Assembly (NCBI GenBank): GCA_002344975.1
Contig: DDUV01000117.1
Coordinates: 1-30,246 of the forward strand
DNA length: 30,246 bases
Source: Saprospiraceae bacterium UBA2329
GTDB taxonomy: Bacteria; Bacteroidota; Bacteroidia; Chitinophagales; Saprospiraceae
Direction: 5' to 3'
Shown here: one piece after another, positions 14,156 to 22,574 of the stretch
Layout: each line of letters opens with the position of its first letter
How positions within the stretch are numbered: the first letter of the stretch is position 1
Notes under the pieces: generated by a model
What the model was told of the DNA's origin: nothing
Seen by the model: the letters and a program-made list of their open reading frames with translations, nothing else
Database searches by the model: none
Translations under genes and position numbers: made by a program

Positions 14156-14515
14156 CTTCCAGATAAGCATCCCGTGATGAACGTATTGTTTTTTTGAGGC
14201 AAAACCGGGCGCGATCCGACTGTTTTCTACCTCCTTTCCAGCACACCCTCAGATGGATTGATATCAACAAACAGCCATGTTCAATCATAGGCGAAACCCA
14301 TTTTTTCTTTCGCTTTCCATCAAAAAACTGAAGCAAAAAGCATTTTTTTTCAAATTTTAACATTCCGAAGGAAAAAACGGGAAGCAATTGTTAAGAAAAC
14401 ACCACTCTGGAGCAAAGTACGAGCGCTCGGCTAATTATATTTGGTGAACCCCGGCTTTTCCACTGCTTTCTGAAATTGAATTTTCTGTCTTGCCCGGCAT
14501 TTATGCAACAAAATA
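14156..14515. other. Intergenic region without recognised features
   Basis: About 360 bases between the RHS remnant and the transglycosylase promoter. Short ORFs exist on both strands but show no recognisable motif. I see no repeat or RNA gene here. Confidence 0.5.
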
Positions 14516-14546
14516 TTGCGCGGAGTCGTAAATGCCCATACCTTTG
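14516..14546 (+). promoter_or_regulatory. Candidate promoter of the lytic transglycosylase gene
   Basis: TTG (14516-14518), 20 bases, TACCTTTG (14539-14546) fits the consensus. The 5' leader would be about 60 bases. Confidence 0.6.
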
Positions 14547-14612
14547 CAGCGTGAAATTTCCGAAAGACACTTATGTTTGAGGAAAACACCCATGAACAAA
14601 ACAAGATAAACG

Positions 14613-15737
14613 ATGAAATTCCCATGGTTGATTACAGCCGTTATGGTACTCCATAGCGTGCTAAGTTTCGGCGCCCCCCCGCGTGAAATGTCTGAATCCG
14701 AATGGACAGCATCCAACGAAAGGGATATTCAATTGCGCCTCGAACAACTCCGACTTCCGTTCTCCATCCAAACCAACAACAGCCGTATCATTCGGTACAT
14801 CCACGACTACGCAGCCGTGGGCATACAGGAAACCGAAACGATGCTGGGCCGCAGCAATCTGTTTTTGCCCGTTTTTGAACACTACCTCAGCATTTATCAA
14901 CTGCCTCAAGAACTGAAATACCTCCCCATCGTTGAGTCCGGCCTCAAAACCGATACCCAGTCGCCGGCAGGCGCCCGCGGGCTGTGGCAACTCATGGAAG
15001 TGACGGCCCGTCAGTACAAACTCCGCGTCAGCGGCGGTACAGACGAGCGCCTTGATCCTTATCGCTCTACCGAGGCAGCCATGCGTTTGTTGTCTGACCT
15101 CTACGACCAATATCAGGATTGGCCGCTCACCATCGCCGCATACAATTGTGGCCCAGGCCGGGTAAACAAGGCCATCCGCTTGGCTCGCAGCAAAGACTAC
15201 TGGAAAGTAAGCAAGCACCTCCCGGCAGAAACGCAGCGCTATGTGCCTGCTTTTGTGGCGGCGGCATACATCCACAAACACCATGCCGATCACGGACTTG
15301 CGCCTCGCGGCGGCGAAGAAGCAGAGCAGGGCGTACGGGTGTTCCACATCTCTACCACCATGTCTATCAGCCAGATTGCCAATGCTTGTGAAACGGAGAC
15401 CAATGTGATCCGCAATCTGAATCCTGCGTTTCCGGGCAATGTCATTTCTGCTTCCGACAAAGGGTTCTACCTCGCTGTTCCCATGGCTTCCAGCAAGCCT
15501 TTTCAGGAATGGCTGAGCCGCCAAAAGGCTTACAACCACGCATTATTTGCTGACAAGAAGGCTCTACATACTACTTACGTTACAGCTCCCGGTGATGTGA
15601 TTGACGCCGTTGCGCGCCGCTTTCAATGCACTGTGGAAGACATCATGCGCTGGAACAATCTGAAAACAGCCGAGATAGTAGTTCATCAGGAGTTGAATAT
15701 CTATCTCACCAGAGAGTTCCTTTTGGGCAGGGTGTAA
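14613..15737 (+). CDS. Membrane-bound-type lytic murein transglycosylase with LysM domains (MltD-like)
   Basis: A 374-residue envelope enzyme that cleaves the MurNAc-GlcNAc bond of peptidoglycan with formation of the 1,6-anhydro product. The signal peptide covers 1-20 (ends LSFGA). The SLT domain spans about 85-225: YLPIVESGL with catalytic Glu108, SPAGARGLWQLM (117-128) and AYNCGPGRVNKAI (176-188) are all diagnostic. The region 243-290 resembles a first LysM (FHISTTMSISQIANACE), and 322-366 is a clear LysM (TYVTAPGDVIDAVARRFQCTVEDIMRWNN). This domain order is that of MltD. There is no lipobox Cys, so it is probably periplasmic. The gene is monocistronic by its promoter and terminator. Confidence 0.93.
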   Translation: MKFPWLITAVMVLHSVLSFGAPPREMSESEWTASNERDIQLRLEQLRLPFSIQTNNSRIIRYIHDYAAVGIQETETMLGRSNLFLPVFEHYLSIYQLPQELKYLPIVESGLKTDTQSPAGARGLWQLMEVTARQYKLRVSGGTDERLDPYRSTEAAMRLLSDLYDQYQDWPLTIAAYNCGPGRVNKAIRLARSKDYWKVSKHLPAETQRYVPAFVAAAYIHKHHADHGLAPRGGEEAEQGVRVFHISTTMSISQIANACETETNVIRNLNPAFPGNVISASDKGFYLAVPMASSKPFQEWLSRQKAYNHALFADKKALHTTYVTAPGDVIDAVARRFQCTVEDIMRWNNLKTAEIVVHQELNIYLTREFLLGRV

Positions 15738-15762
15738 TACTCTGAGAAAGCACACCGGTTTG

Positions 15763-15810
15763 GCAAAGGCCGCAGCGAAGCATCAACTTCTCTGTGGCCT
15801 TTGCTGTTTT
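15763..15810 (+). terminator. Long intrinsic terminator after the transglycosylase gene
   Basis: GCAAAGGCC (15763-15771) pairs with GGCCTTTGC (15796-15804), and the stem continues inward through CAG/CTG and GAAG/CTTC with two mismatches. TGTTTT follows. Confidence 0.8.
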
Positions 15811-15856
15811 GGGGAAATTGGGTTGCCTCAACAGCGGGTAGCCCTAGCAAAAGAAC

Positions 15857-16519
15857 ATGTACGAATTCATTCAATCGCTAAAAGAGGCTCTGAAGCAGCC
15901 CTTGCCCGGCCGGGAAGCGCAGTTTCGCATGGCGCATGTAGGGCGCAGGGCTTATATGGAAGCGCCTGCCGATGCCCGGAAAGCCGGCGTTCTGGTGCTG
16001 TTGTTCCCCGAAAAAGACGATTGGCATGTGGCACTGATGGAGCGCAGTTCTCACAACCCCAACGACAGACACGGCGGCCAGATCAGTTTTCCCGGCGGCA
16101 GTTTCGACCCTGAAAACGACCCCTCGTTGCTGCACACTGCATTGCGTGAAGCCCACGAAGAAATGGGCATAGAACCCAAAGAGGCAGAAGTGTTGGGGGC
16201 CTTGACGGACCTGTACATCCCGGTGAGCAATTTTCATGTGTTCCCCTTTGTAGCCTGCCTGCGCGCGGCGCCCGTTTTCGTCCCTCAGGAGGAGGAGGTC
16301 AGCGCCATCCTCACGGCGCCGATTTCTTTTTTTACCGATGAAAAGTCTATACAAATCACCGAGTTGGTGCTGGGAGGCAACTTCGTTCTCAAGGATGTGC
16401 CCTGCTTCATGGTGGAAGGCCGGGTGATGTGGGGCGCAACAGCCATGATTATGAGCGAGTTGACGGCGGTTTTTGCCGGCTTGCCAAGCAACCATTCAAT
16501 GGAGCAGAGGTCTGTATAA
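15857..16519 (+). CDS. Nudix hydrolase, CoA pyrophosphatase type
   Basis: A 220-residue cytoplasmic enzyme. The CoA-pyrophosphatase subgroup pattern before the Nudix box is visible (ALMERSSHNPNDRHGGQISF, 59-78, then PGG). The Nudix box follows, with GG at 80-81 and REAHEEMGI at 97-105, whose Glu residues bind the catalytic metal. The spacing and the TALREA variant fit the NudL/YeaB group, which hydrolyses CoA and its derivatives to 3',5'-ADP and phosphopantetheine. The length is right for the family. The next gene begins 30 bases later on the same strand, so the two could be cotranscribed, though the functions do not connect. Confidence 0.9.
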   Translation: MYEFIQSLKEALKQPLPGREAQFRMAHVGRRAYMEAPADARKAGVLVLLFPEKDDWHVALMERSSHNPNDRHGGQISFPGGSFDPENDPSLLHTALREAHEEMGIEPKEAEVLGALTDLYIPVSNFHVFPFVACLRAAPVFVPQEEEVSAILTAPISFFTDEKSIQITELVLGGNFVLKDVPCFMVEGRVMWGATAMIMSELTAVFAGLPSNHSMEQRSV

Positions 16520-16549
16520 AATATTTTTCAACCAACCATAATGTGAACC

Positions 16550-18682
16550 ATGCAACTCAAATCTATTCTTGTTCTAAGCGCACTGGGCCTGGCTTTTTTG
16601 ATGCCGAGCCTCACACAAGCGCAGTTTACCTACCCGGCTACGCGCAAAACAGAAACCGTTGACACTTACTTCGGTACTCAGGTGGCCGATCCGTACCGCT
16701 GGCTCGAAGATGATTACAGCGAAGAAACCAAAAATTGGGTGAAGGCCCAGAATGAAGTCACGTTCAAATATTTGGCCAACATCCCTTTCCGGAAAGCCTG
16801 GCTGGATCGTTTGGAAAAAACCAACAACTACCCCAAATACTCCTCGCCTTCGCGCAACAACGGCTATTACTACTTTTACAAAAACGACGGCCTGCAAAAC
16901 CAGAGCGTCCTGTATCGCCAGAAAGGGCTGAGCGGCGCCCCCGAAGTCGTGATTGATCCCAATACGCTCTCGGCCGGCGGCACCACTTCATTGGCTATTT
17001 TCTCGCTGTCGAAAAACGGAAAATACGCCGTCGTAGGCACCTCGGAGGGCGGCAGCGACTGGCGCACCATGTACGTCCGAGACATGAGCACCGGCAAAAA
17101 TCTGAGCGACGAAATCAAATGGGCCAAAGTGACCGGCGTATCCTGGCAGGGCGACGGCTTCTACTACAGCCGCTACCCGCAGCCCGAACCCGGCAAGGAA
17201 CTCAGCACCAAAAACGAAAACCATCAGGTGTATTTTCACAAAGTGGGCACCCCGCAATCGCAGGACGTGCTGGTATATCAGGACCCCGCCAATCCGCAGC
17301 GCTTTCACGGTGTATTTACCTCCGACGACGAAAAGTATTCTTTCCTCAATATCTCCGACCGGGGCAAGGGCAAACAGGGCAATGCGCTGTGGTATCGCGC
17401 AGGCAAAGACCCCGCCGCGCCCTTCAAACCGCTGATTGCCGAGCCGGGCGAATTTACCTACAGCCCCATTGATGTGGTGAAAGGAAAGTTTTTGATGAGT
17501 ACCAACGACGGCGCTAAAAACCGGCGGGTCGTATTGATAGACCCTAAGAACCCCGCTCCGGCCAACTGGAAAACCATCATTGCAGAAAAGCCAGAACCGC
17601 TCACTTCGGTATCCAGCGCGGGCGGGAAGCTCTTCGTCAGCTATTCCAAAGACGTGACCACGCGCGTGTATGTCTATTCATTGGATGGCAAAATGGAGCG
17701 CGAGGTGCAACTGCCCGCATTGGGTTCGGCCGGTGGTTTTGGCGGCAGCCGCAAAGAAAAGCAGGTGTTCTACACTTTCACCAGCTTTGCCTATCCGCCC
17801 TCTATTTATACCTACGACATTGCTACGGGCAAGAGCACGCTGTTCCGGGCGCCGGAAGTGGACTTCAATCCGGATGCCTACGAAACCAAACAGGTTTTTT
17901 ATACCAGCAAAGACGGCGCGAAGGTACCCATGTTCATCATTCACAAAAAAGGATTGGAACTGAACGGCAAAAATCCGACGATTTTGTACGCTTACGGCGG
18001 CTTCAATGTGAGCGTGACGCCCAGTTTCAGCATGAGCCGGATTTCCTGGTTGGAGCAGGGCGGTATTTATGTGTCGGCCAATATCAGGGGCGGCAGCGAG
18101 TACGGCGAGGCTTGGCATGAAGCGGGCATGCGCCTGAAAAAGCAAAATGTGTACGACGATTTCATCGCTGCTGCGGAATATCTCATTGCCAACAAATACA
18201 CCAGCACGAAGTATTTGGCCTGTCAGGGAGGTTCCAATGGCGGTCTGCTCGTAGGGGCGGTCATCAATCAGCGGCCCGATTTGTTCGGCGTGGCCATTCC
18301 TCAGGTAGGTGTGATGGACATGCTGCGCTTCCAGAAATTCACCATCGGCTGGAACTGGATTGCAGAATACGGCAGCGCTGAAGCTACCGAGGAGGATTTT
18401 AAAAACCTGTATGCCTACTCGCCGCTGCACAACATCAAAGCCGGCACAAGCTACCCCAATGTGCTGATTACCACCGCCGATCATGACGACCGCGTAGTGC
18501 CTGCGCACTCCTTCAAATACGCCGCCGAATTGCAGTCCAAAGCGCGTACCGACCGCCCCGCACTCATTCGCATCGAAACGGAGAGCGGGCACGGCGCCAG
18601 CAACCTGAAAAAATCGCTGGAAGTAGTGGCCGATATGTATGCTTTCTGCTTTTACAATATGGGATTGACTCCGAAGTTCTAA
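16550..18682 (+). CDS. Secreted prolyl oligopeptidase (S9A)
   Basis: A 710-residue serine peptidase that cuts after proline in short peptides. A signal peptide (1-24, ending LTQAQ) predicts export to the periplasm or beyond. The N-terminal YFGTQVADPYRWLEDDYSEET is diagnostic of the S9A family. A seven-bladed propeller follows (about 80-430), then the alpha/beta-hydrolase domain with YAYGGFNVS, GGSEYGEAWHEAG and the catalytic triad Ser562 (GGSNGG), Asp646 (ADHDDRVVP) and His681 (SGHG). These positions nearly equal those of the mammalian enzyme, so the protein is complete. A large hairpin lies directly after the stop. Confidence 0.95.
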   Translation: MQLKSILVLSALGLAFLMPSLTQAQFTYPATRKTETVDTYFGTQVADPYRWLEDDYSEETKNWVKAQNEVTFKYLANIPFRKAWLDRLEKTNNYPKYSSPSRNNGYYYFYKNDGLQNQSVLYRQKGLSGAPEVVIDPNTLSAGGTTSLAIFSLSKNGKYAVVGTSEGGSDWRTMYVRDMSTGKNLSDEIKWAKVTGVSWQGDGFYYSRYPQPEPGKELSTKNENHQVYFHKVGTPQSQDVLVYQDPANPQRFHGVFTSDDEKYSFLNISDRGKGKQGNALWYRAGKDPAAPFKPLIAEPGEFTYSPIDVVKGKFLMSTNDGAKNRRVVLIDPKNPAPANWKTIIAEKPEPLTSVSSAGGKLFVSYSKDVTTRVYVYSLDGKMEREVQLPALGSAGGFGGSRKEKQVFYTFTSFAYPPSIYTYDIATGKSTLFRAPEVDFNPDAYETKQVFYTSKDGAKVPMFIIHKKGLELNGKNPTILYAYGGFNVSVTPSFSMSRISWLEQGGIYVSANIRGGSEYGEAWHEAGMRLKKQNVYDDFIAAAEYLIANKYTSTKYLACQGGSNGGLLVGAVINQRPDLFGVAIPQVGVMDMLRFQKFTIGWNWIAEYGSAEATEEDFKNLYAYSPLHNIKAGTSYPNVLITTADHDDRVVPAHSFKYAAELQSKARTDRPALIRIETESGHGASNLKKSLEVVADMYAFCFYNMGLTPKF

Positions 18683-18688
18683 GCAATT

Positions 18689-18747
18689 ATTTCGGGCCTC
18701 GCTGAAGATTCCTCCGCAAGTAGTGGATTTTCAGGGAGGCCCGAAAT
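18689..18747. terminator. Long hairpin between two convergent genes
   Basis: ATTTCGGGCCTC (18689-18700) is the exact reverse complement of GAGGCCCGAAAT (18736-18747). Pairing continues inside (CTGAAGATTCC with GGATTTTCAG) apart from a mismatch and a bulge. It lies between the prolyl oligopeptidase and TIR-like genes, which converge. The ends are only weakly T-rich, so termination is probable but not certain. Confidence 0.65.
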
Positions 18748-18781
18748 GGATATATTCGCTAAATAAATTACAACACATCCC

Positions 18782-19792
18782 CTACCCCTTTCCCCTCGGA
18801 ATGAACAAATTCTCCCGGATGCAGGCCAATATTTTCTGGTCGCTTTTCAGGATGGAGAATGCCTCGGCAAACACCTGATAACTCTCTGTGCCTGTGGAGG
18901 CTATCTGCCGGGCAGTACGCAAGACATTCCACTGCCGGTACAACAAATACAAAGCGTAGCCGAGCAGGAGCATCACAAAAACCGTATTGTAAAACACCGC
19001 GCTTTCCATGTCCGGCTGGAAAATTGCCGTTTGCAACAAGGCATAAGAAGCCGCGTTGATCAACCATTTGATGCCCTCCATCAGCGCCATTGCGACCAAC
19101 ATGAGACTGAAAACGATCCAATTTACCGGCTCCAGAAATACCGCAAAAATGCGCCCGGCCATGCGCACATACTCTCGCGGATGCCCCGCCGAAAACCACA
19201 GGTACCGGTTCAGCGATTCAAACCCACCCGCCTCCAGACAGGCGTAGTCGAACACCGGATAACCCCGCAGCAGCGTGCGCGGCTGAAACTGCCGCTCCTG
19301 ATACTGAATGAGCGCTATGGGAATGCGCCGCACCGAGGCCGCCAGCAATTCGGAATCCACAAACGAAGCGCTTTCCGCATCGGGAATGACCACCACCGCA
19401 TCGGCTTTGCGCAATGCCACGCGCACAAATTCCACAATTTCGTCGTGGCCGTAACTGCCGAAAGGAAGACGAAGTACCTCCATGCCGGCGCGCTCCACCT
19501 GGCGACCGATTTCCTTGGCTTTTTCCTCGTGCAGGTATTTGAAAGAAATGAACACCCTCGGCTTTCGGTAGCGAATGAGGGCCGCCGCCGCCAACAAAAT
19601 GAGCACACAAATTTCAGCCAACAACAGCAGGCTTTGCAATATCCGCGCCCCCAGATGCAGGGCCGGCAAGCCGAGTAACCGCTCCATCAGCCGCGCATTT
19701 TGGTGGTAAATCCAGGCAGATAATTCCCATACCATCCAGGCGCCCAGCACAAAAAGCACCATCGCCAACAACAAAGACAGAAATGTTTTCAC
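18782..19792 (-). CDS. Membrane protein with TIR-like domain
   Basis: A 336-residue protein read from GTG at 19792 (KTFLSLLLAM follows the start). A longer form from GTG at 19879 adds 29 polar residues and is less likely. Order of parts: transmembrane helix 1 (2-23), helix 2 (about 55-74), cytoplasmic TIR-like domain (about 78-166), helices 3 and 4 (about 215-239 and 267-285), and a short soluble tail. The TIR-like part starts PRVFISFKYLHEEKAKEIGRQ, has KADAVVVIPDAES, and FVDSELLAA where TIR NADases carry their catalytic Glu (Glu148). TIR domains act as NAD+ hydrolases or as adaptors, often in anti-phage defence. Whether this one is active is unknown. No partner sensor gene is adjacent, and the gene upstream on the same strand is a secreted peptidase. 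Confidence 0.75.
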   Translation of the reverse strand: MKTFLSLLLAMVLFVLGAWMVWELSAWIYHQNARLMERLLGLPALHLGARILQSLLLLAEICVLILLAAAALIRYRKPRVFISFKYLHEEKAKEIGRQVERAGMEVLRLPFGSYGHDEIVEFVRVALRKADAVVVIPDAESASFVDSELLAASVRRIPIALIQYQERQFQPRTLLRGYPVFDYACLEAGGFESLNRYLWFSAGHPREYVRMAGRIFAVFLEPVNWIVFSLMLVAMALMEGIKWLINAASYALLQTAIFQPDMESAVFYNTVFVMLLLGYALYLLYRQWNVLRTARQIASTGTESYQVFAEAFSILKSDQKILACIRENLFIPRGKG

Positions 19793-19823
19793 AATAGCAT
19801 TCGAGTTTTGAACCGTGTAGCTT

Positions 19824-19928
19824 ACGGCTTGGAGCCGTTCACCCCTGTTTCTCTGTATGAACTTTGTAACAGACGCCACAAGCAGATGAACTGCGCAGCA
19901 GATGACGGCTTACAGCCGCTTACCCCTT
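19824..19928. repeat. Pair of short hairpin repeats around the S9 peptidase stop codon
   Basis: ACGGCT-TGG-AGCCGT followed by TCACCCC (19824-19845) and ACGGCT-TAC-AGCCGC followed by TTACCCC (19905-19926) are similar 22-base units 81 bases apart. The second contains the stop of the peptidase gene. They may be weak terminators or processing sites between the two reverse-strand genes. Confidence 0.5.
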
Positions 19929-22346
19929 CCTATTCTTCACATGCTTATCCAACCACTGATCCATTTCCCACAAACAATGCAGCACCGATTCTTTGGCCCG
20001 GTAGCCATGACTCTCCGCCGGCAACACCACATAGCGCACCGTAGCGCCATGCCCTTTCAGCGCGGCATAAAAGCGCTCGCTTTGGATGGGGAAAGTGCCG
20101 GAATTGTTGTCGGCCTCGCCGTGTATGAGCAGGATCGGCGTTTTGATCTTATCGGCAAAATTGAACGGCGACATGTTGGAATACACCTCCGGCGCCTGCC
20201 ACAATGTACGCTCTTCCGATTGAAACCCAAAGGGCGTCAGCGTGCGATTGTACGCGCCGCTGCGAGCAATCCCGGCAGCGAATAAGTCGGTGTGCGCCAA
20301 CAGATTGGCCGTCATAAAAGCTCCGTAAGAGTGCCCACCCACGGCTATGCGCCGGCGATCTGTGACGCCCATGTTGACCAACATATTGACGGCGGCCTCG
20401 GCGTTGGAGCGCAATTGTTCCACAAAGGTTTCATTGGGTTCGGCATCGCCCTCGCCGATGATGGGCATGCTGAAATCGTCGAAAACGGCGTAGCCCTGCG
20501 TCAGCCAATACAAAGGCGAACCCCAGCTCAGCCGAATAAATTCATAAGGCGAACCCGACACCTGCCCGGCCGCGTCGGCGCTTTTGAACTCGCGCGGATA
20601 GGCCCACATCAGCGTAGGCAGCGGGCCGTCTTTAGCTTTGTCGTAGCCCGCAGGCAGGTACAGCGTGCCGGTCATTTCCACCCCGTCGGCGCGTTTGTAC
20701 CGCATCAGTTCTTTTTTGGCGCCGGTCAGAGCCGAGTAAGGGTTGGCAAATTTCGTCAGGGGTTTGAGTTCGTTTTTGTTCAGATTGCGCAGATAAAAAT
20801 TGGGGGGTTCCTGCACCGATTCCCGCCGCGTAATGACCTGGCCCTTGCCCAAGTCCACAAAAGCCACCGGCGTTTCGTACCAGGGTGCTTCCGAACGCCA
20901 CAAACGCTTGGTTTGCTTGGTTGCTACCTCCATCTGATCAATAAAAGGACGGTTGCCTTCCGGCGATGCACCCTGCCCCGTAAGGTATAAAGTCTTGCCG
21001 CCATTGGCCATGAGCAGCACCGAGCGGCCATATTCGTTGAGCTGTGTCACAAATCCGCCCGGATCGTTGTAGCGGTCTTCCGTTGAGCGTTCAAAAAGCG
21101 AGGTTTTGCCTGCGGCTGTGTTGTCGGGCTGCCAGATGCTCGTGACTTGACGGCGGTTTTGCCACCAGCCTTCATACGCCAGCGCCAGATCGCCCTTGCC
21201 CCAACTGATGCCCCGATAGCGCAAGGCGAAGGAGATGACTTCTTTCGGCTGCCCGCCGAACGGAGCTTCCAGAGCGTACATTTTATCGCGCACGGCCACT
21301 TCTTTTTTGGGGTCGCCGCCATCCTGCGCCTCTACCCAGTACAGCGTAGCCGGCGCATCGGCACGCCAGGAAATGCTGCGCGGCCCGGTAGCTACGGCGT
21401 CAAACCCCTGCGGCAGTTTGTCCATTAATGGTTTTTGAACAATCACTTTCAGCACCTGGCCCTGCATGTTCCAGATGGCCGTAGTTTGCGGAAAGCGGGA
21501 ATACGGCACGATGTAGGAAAACGGTTTTTGCAAAGCAGTGACCAGCAAATATTTGCCATCGGGCGAGACGTTGAAATCGGTGATAATACCCGCTTCGCCC
21601 ATGCCGGTTCTCGTGCCTTGTTTCAGGTCCACCAACATGAGCTGAGAGGCGCCGTAGTGTTCAAACAGCGCTTCGTCATGGGCGTTGGTCAGCAAATCTT
21701 GAAAAGTGCGCACAGGAGCGGCTTTGCCTTCATTGGCCTGCACTATGGGGCCGGCAGGCGTAAGGGGCGCTTGCGGCGCGGGGCCTCGTCCTGTCGGAAT
21801 CATACTGATGAGAATCTGGTCATTGCCGATCCAACTATACGGAGAACCGGGCATGGCAGCATTCACTGCGGGGGAGGAAAAGATACGAGCCGTGGCAGCT
21901 TCAACATCCACCACCCACAACTCCAAGCCTGCCTCCACTGCGTTCACAAAAGCCGCTTTGGAGCCGTCGGGCGACCAGGACACATACTGAATGCGAGCCT
22001 TGGCGGGCAGGCGCTGCACTTTTTTTTCGGCGCCGTTGGCGATGTTTTTGATGGTCAGGTTGGTGTAGTAATTGCTTCTGCTGGGGCCGTTGGTGCGCGG
22101 GTTGATGCGGATACCGGCCAAGCGAAGTTCGGGTTGCGACAACTCCTCAATGGAAGGATTGCCCGGCTGATCCATGAGCATCATCCACTTGCGGTCGGGG
22201 CTGAAACTGACGCCGGGCGTAGCAGGCGCGTCGGCCAGAGCAGTGATGGCGGCAGGCGGCATTTGGTACCCGATGGGATCCTGCGCCGTCAATGAGAATG
22301 CCGCAAAGCACAAAAATGCAGCAACAAAAAAGTGTATCTTGTTCAT
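19920..22346 (-). CDS. Secreted S9-family peptidase, glutamyl endopeptidase-like (S9D)
   Basis: An 808-residue serine peptidase with a signal peptide (MNKIHFFVAAFLCFAAFSLTAQ). The N-terminal half is a beta-propeller with WSPDGSKAAF and SPDGKYLLV blades. The motifs MPPAAITALADAPATP and WMMLMDQPGNPSIEELS near the start are characteristic of the group that includes plant chloroplast glutamyl endopeptidase. The hydrolase domain contains GGHSYGAF (Ser673), HGEADNNSG (Asp746) and AESHGY (His780), a complete triad. Glutamate preference is inferred from the family. The protein is probably periplasmic or secreted. It and the prolyl oligopeptidase on the other strand flank the TIR-like gene. A full promoter is visible upstream. 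Confidence 0.92.
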   Translation of the reverse strand: MNKIHFFVAAFLCFAAFSLTAQDPIGYQMPPAAITALADAPATPGVSFSPDRKWMMLMDQPGNPSIEELSQPELRLAGIRINPRTNGPSRSNYYTNLTIKNIANGAEKKVQRLPAKARIQYVSWSPDGSKAAFVNAVEAGLELWVVDVEAATARIFSSPAVNAAMPGSPYSWIGNDQILISMIPTGRGPAPQAPLTPAGPIVQANEGKAAPVRTFQDLLTNAHDEALFEHYGASQLMLVDLKQGTRTGMGEAGIITDFNVSPDGKYLLVTALQKPFSYIVPYSRFPQTTAIWNMQGQVLKVIVQKPLMDKLPQGFDAVATGPRSISWRADAPATLYWVEAQDGGDPKKEVAVRDKMYALEAPFGGQPKEVISFALRYRGISWGKGDLALAYEGWWQNRRQVTSIWQPDNTAAGKTSLFERSTEDRYNDPGGFVTQLNEYGRSVLLMANGGKTLYLTGQGASPEGNRPFIDQMEVATKQTKRLWRSEAPWYETPVAFVDLGKGQVITRRESVQEPPNFYLRNLNKNELKPLTKFANPYSALTGAKKELMRYKRADGVEMTGTLYLPAGYDKAKDGPLPTLMWAYPREFKSADAAGQVSGSPYEFIRLSWGSPLYWLTQGYAVFDDFSMPIIGEGDAEPNETFVEQLRSNAEAAVNMLVNMGVTDRRRIAVGGHSYGAFMTANLLAHTDLFAAGIARSGAYNRTLTPFGFQSEERTLWQAPEVYSNMSPFNFADKIKTPILLIHGEADNNSGTFPIQSERFYAALKGHGATVRYVVLPAESHGYRAKESVLHCLWEMDQWLDKHVKNRKG

Positions 22347-22407
22347 ATTGAATGGTTTGATCTGGTTTCAAACAATTGGACAAAGCCGTTCCTAATTGGG
22401 AGGCTGA

Positions 22408-22439
22408 CAAATGTAATAGTTGTTTTTGAAATCCGCAAA
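22408..22439 (-). promoter_or_regulatory. Promoter of the S9D-like peptidase gene
   Basis: On the reverse strand: TTTG (22436-22439), 20 bases, TACATTTG (22408-22415), a full match to the consensus. The leader would be about 55 bases. Confidence 0.65.
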
Positions 22440-22525
22440 CAAGGCAGATTGGTGAACCGGCTTTTCATTTCAGAAGTTTAGAACTTACATTTGGCGAATT
22501 TTCGCTGAATTAGAAAAAAACGCCT

Positions 22526-22533
22526 TACTTTCG
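22526..22533 (+). promoter_or_regulatory. Possible -7 box for the beta-oxidation gene
   Basis: TACTTTCG resembles TAnnTTTG with one change, 41 bases before the ATG at 22575. No TTG lies at the right distance upstream. Confidence 0.3.
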
Positions 22534-22574
22534 CAGCGCCAACTCATCTTCAACCATCGAATATCCGCATCATT

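Noticed and set aside
13982..14197. A 71-codon ORF containing EYFRTDHLGNTRLTF as a possible small gene
   Set aside because: It begins at a GTG in unrelated sequence and only its middle part is RHS-like; better explained as a frame-changed remnant of the core.
14139..14387. An 82-codon reverse-strand ORF in the gap before the transglycosylase gene
   Set aside because: Lys/Phe-rich low-information product, overlaps the RHS remnant and has no recognisable motif.
14661..15539. A 292-codon reverse-strand frame in the transglycosylase gene
   Set aside because: The forward strand has a full SLT domain, LysM, promoter and terminator; the reverse frame has none.
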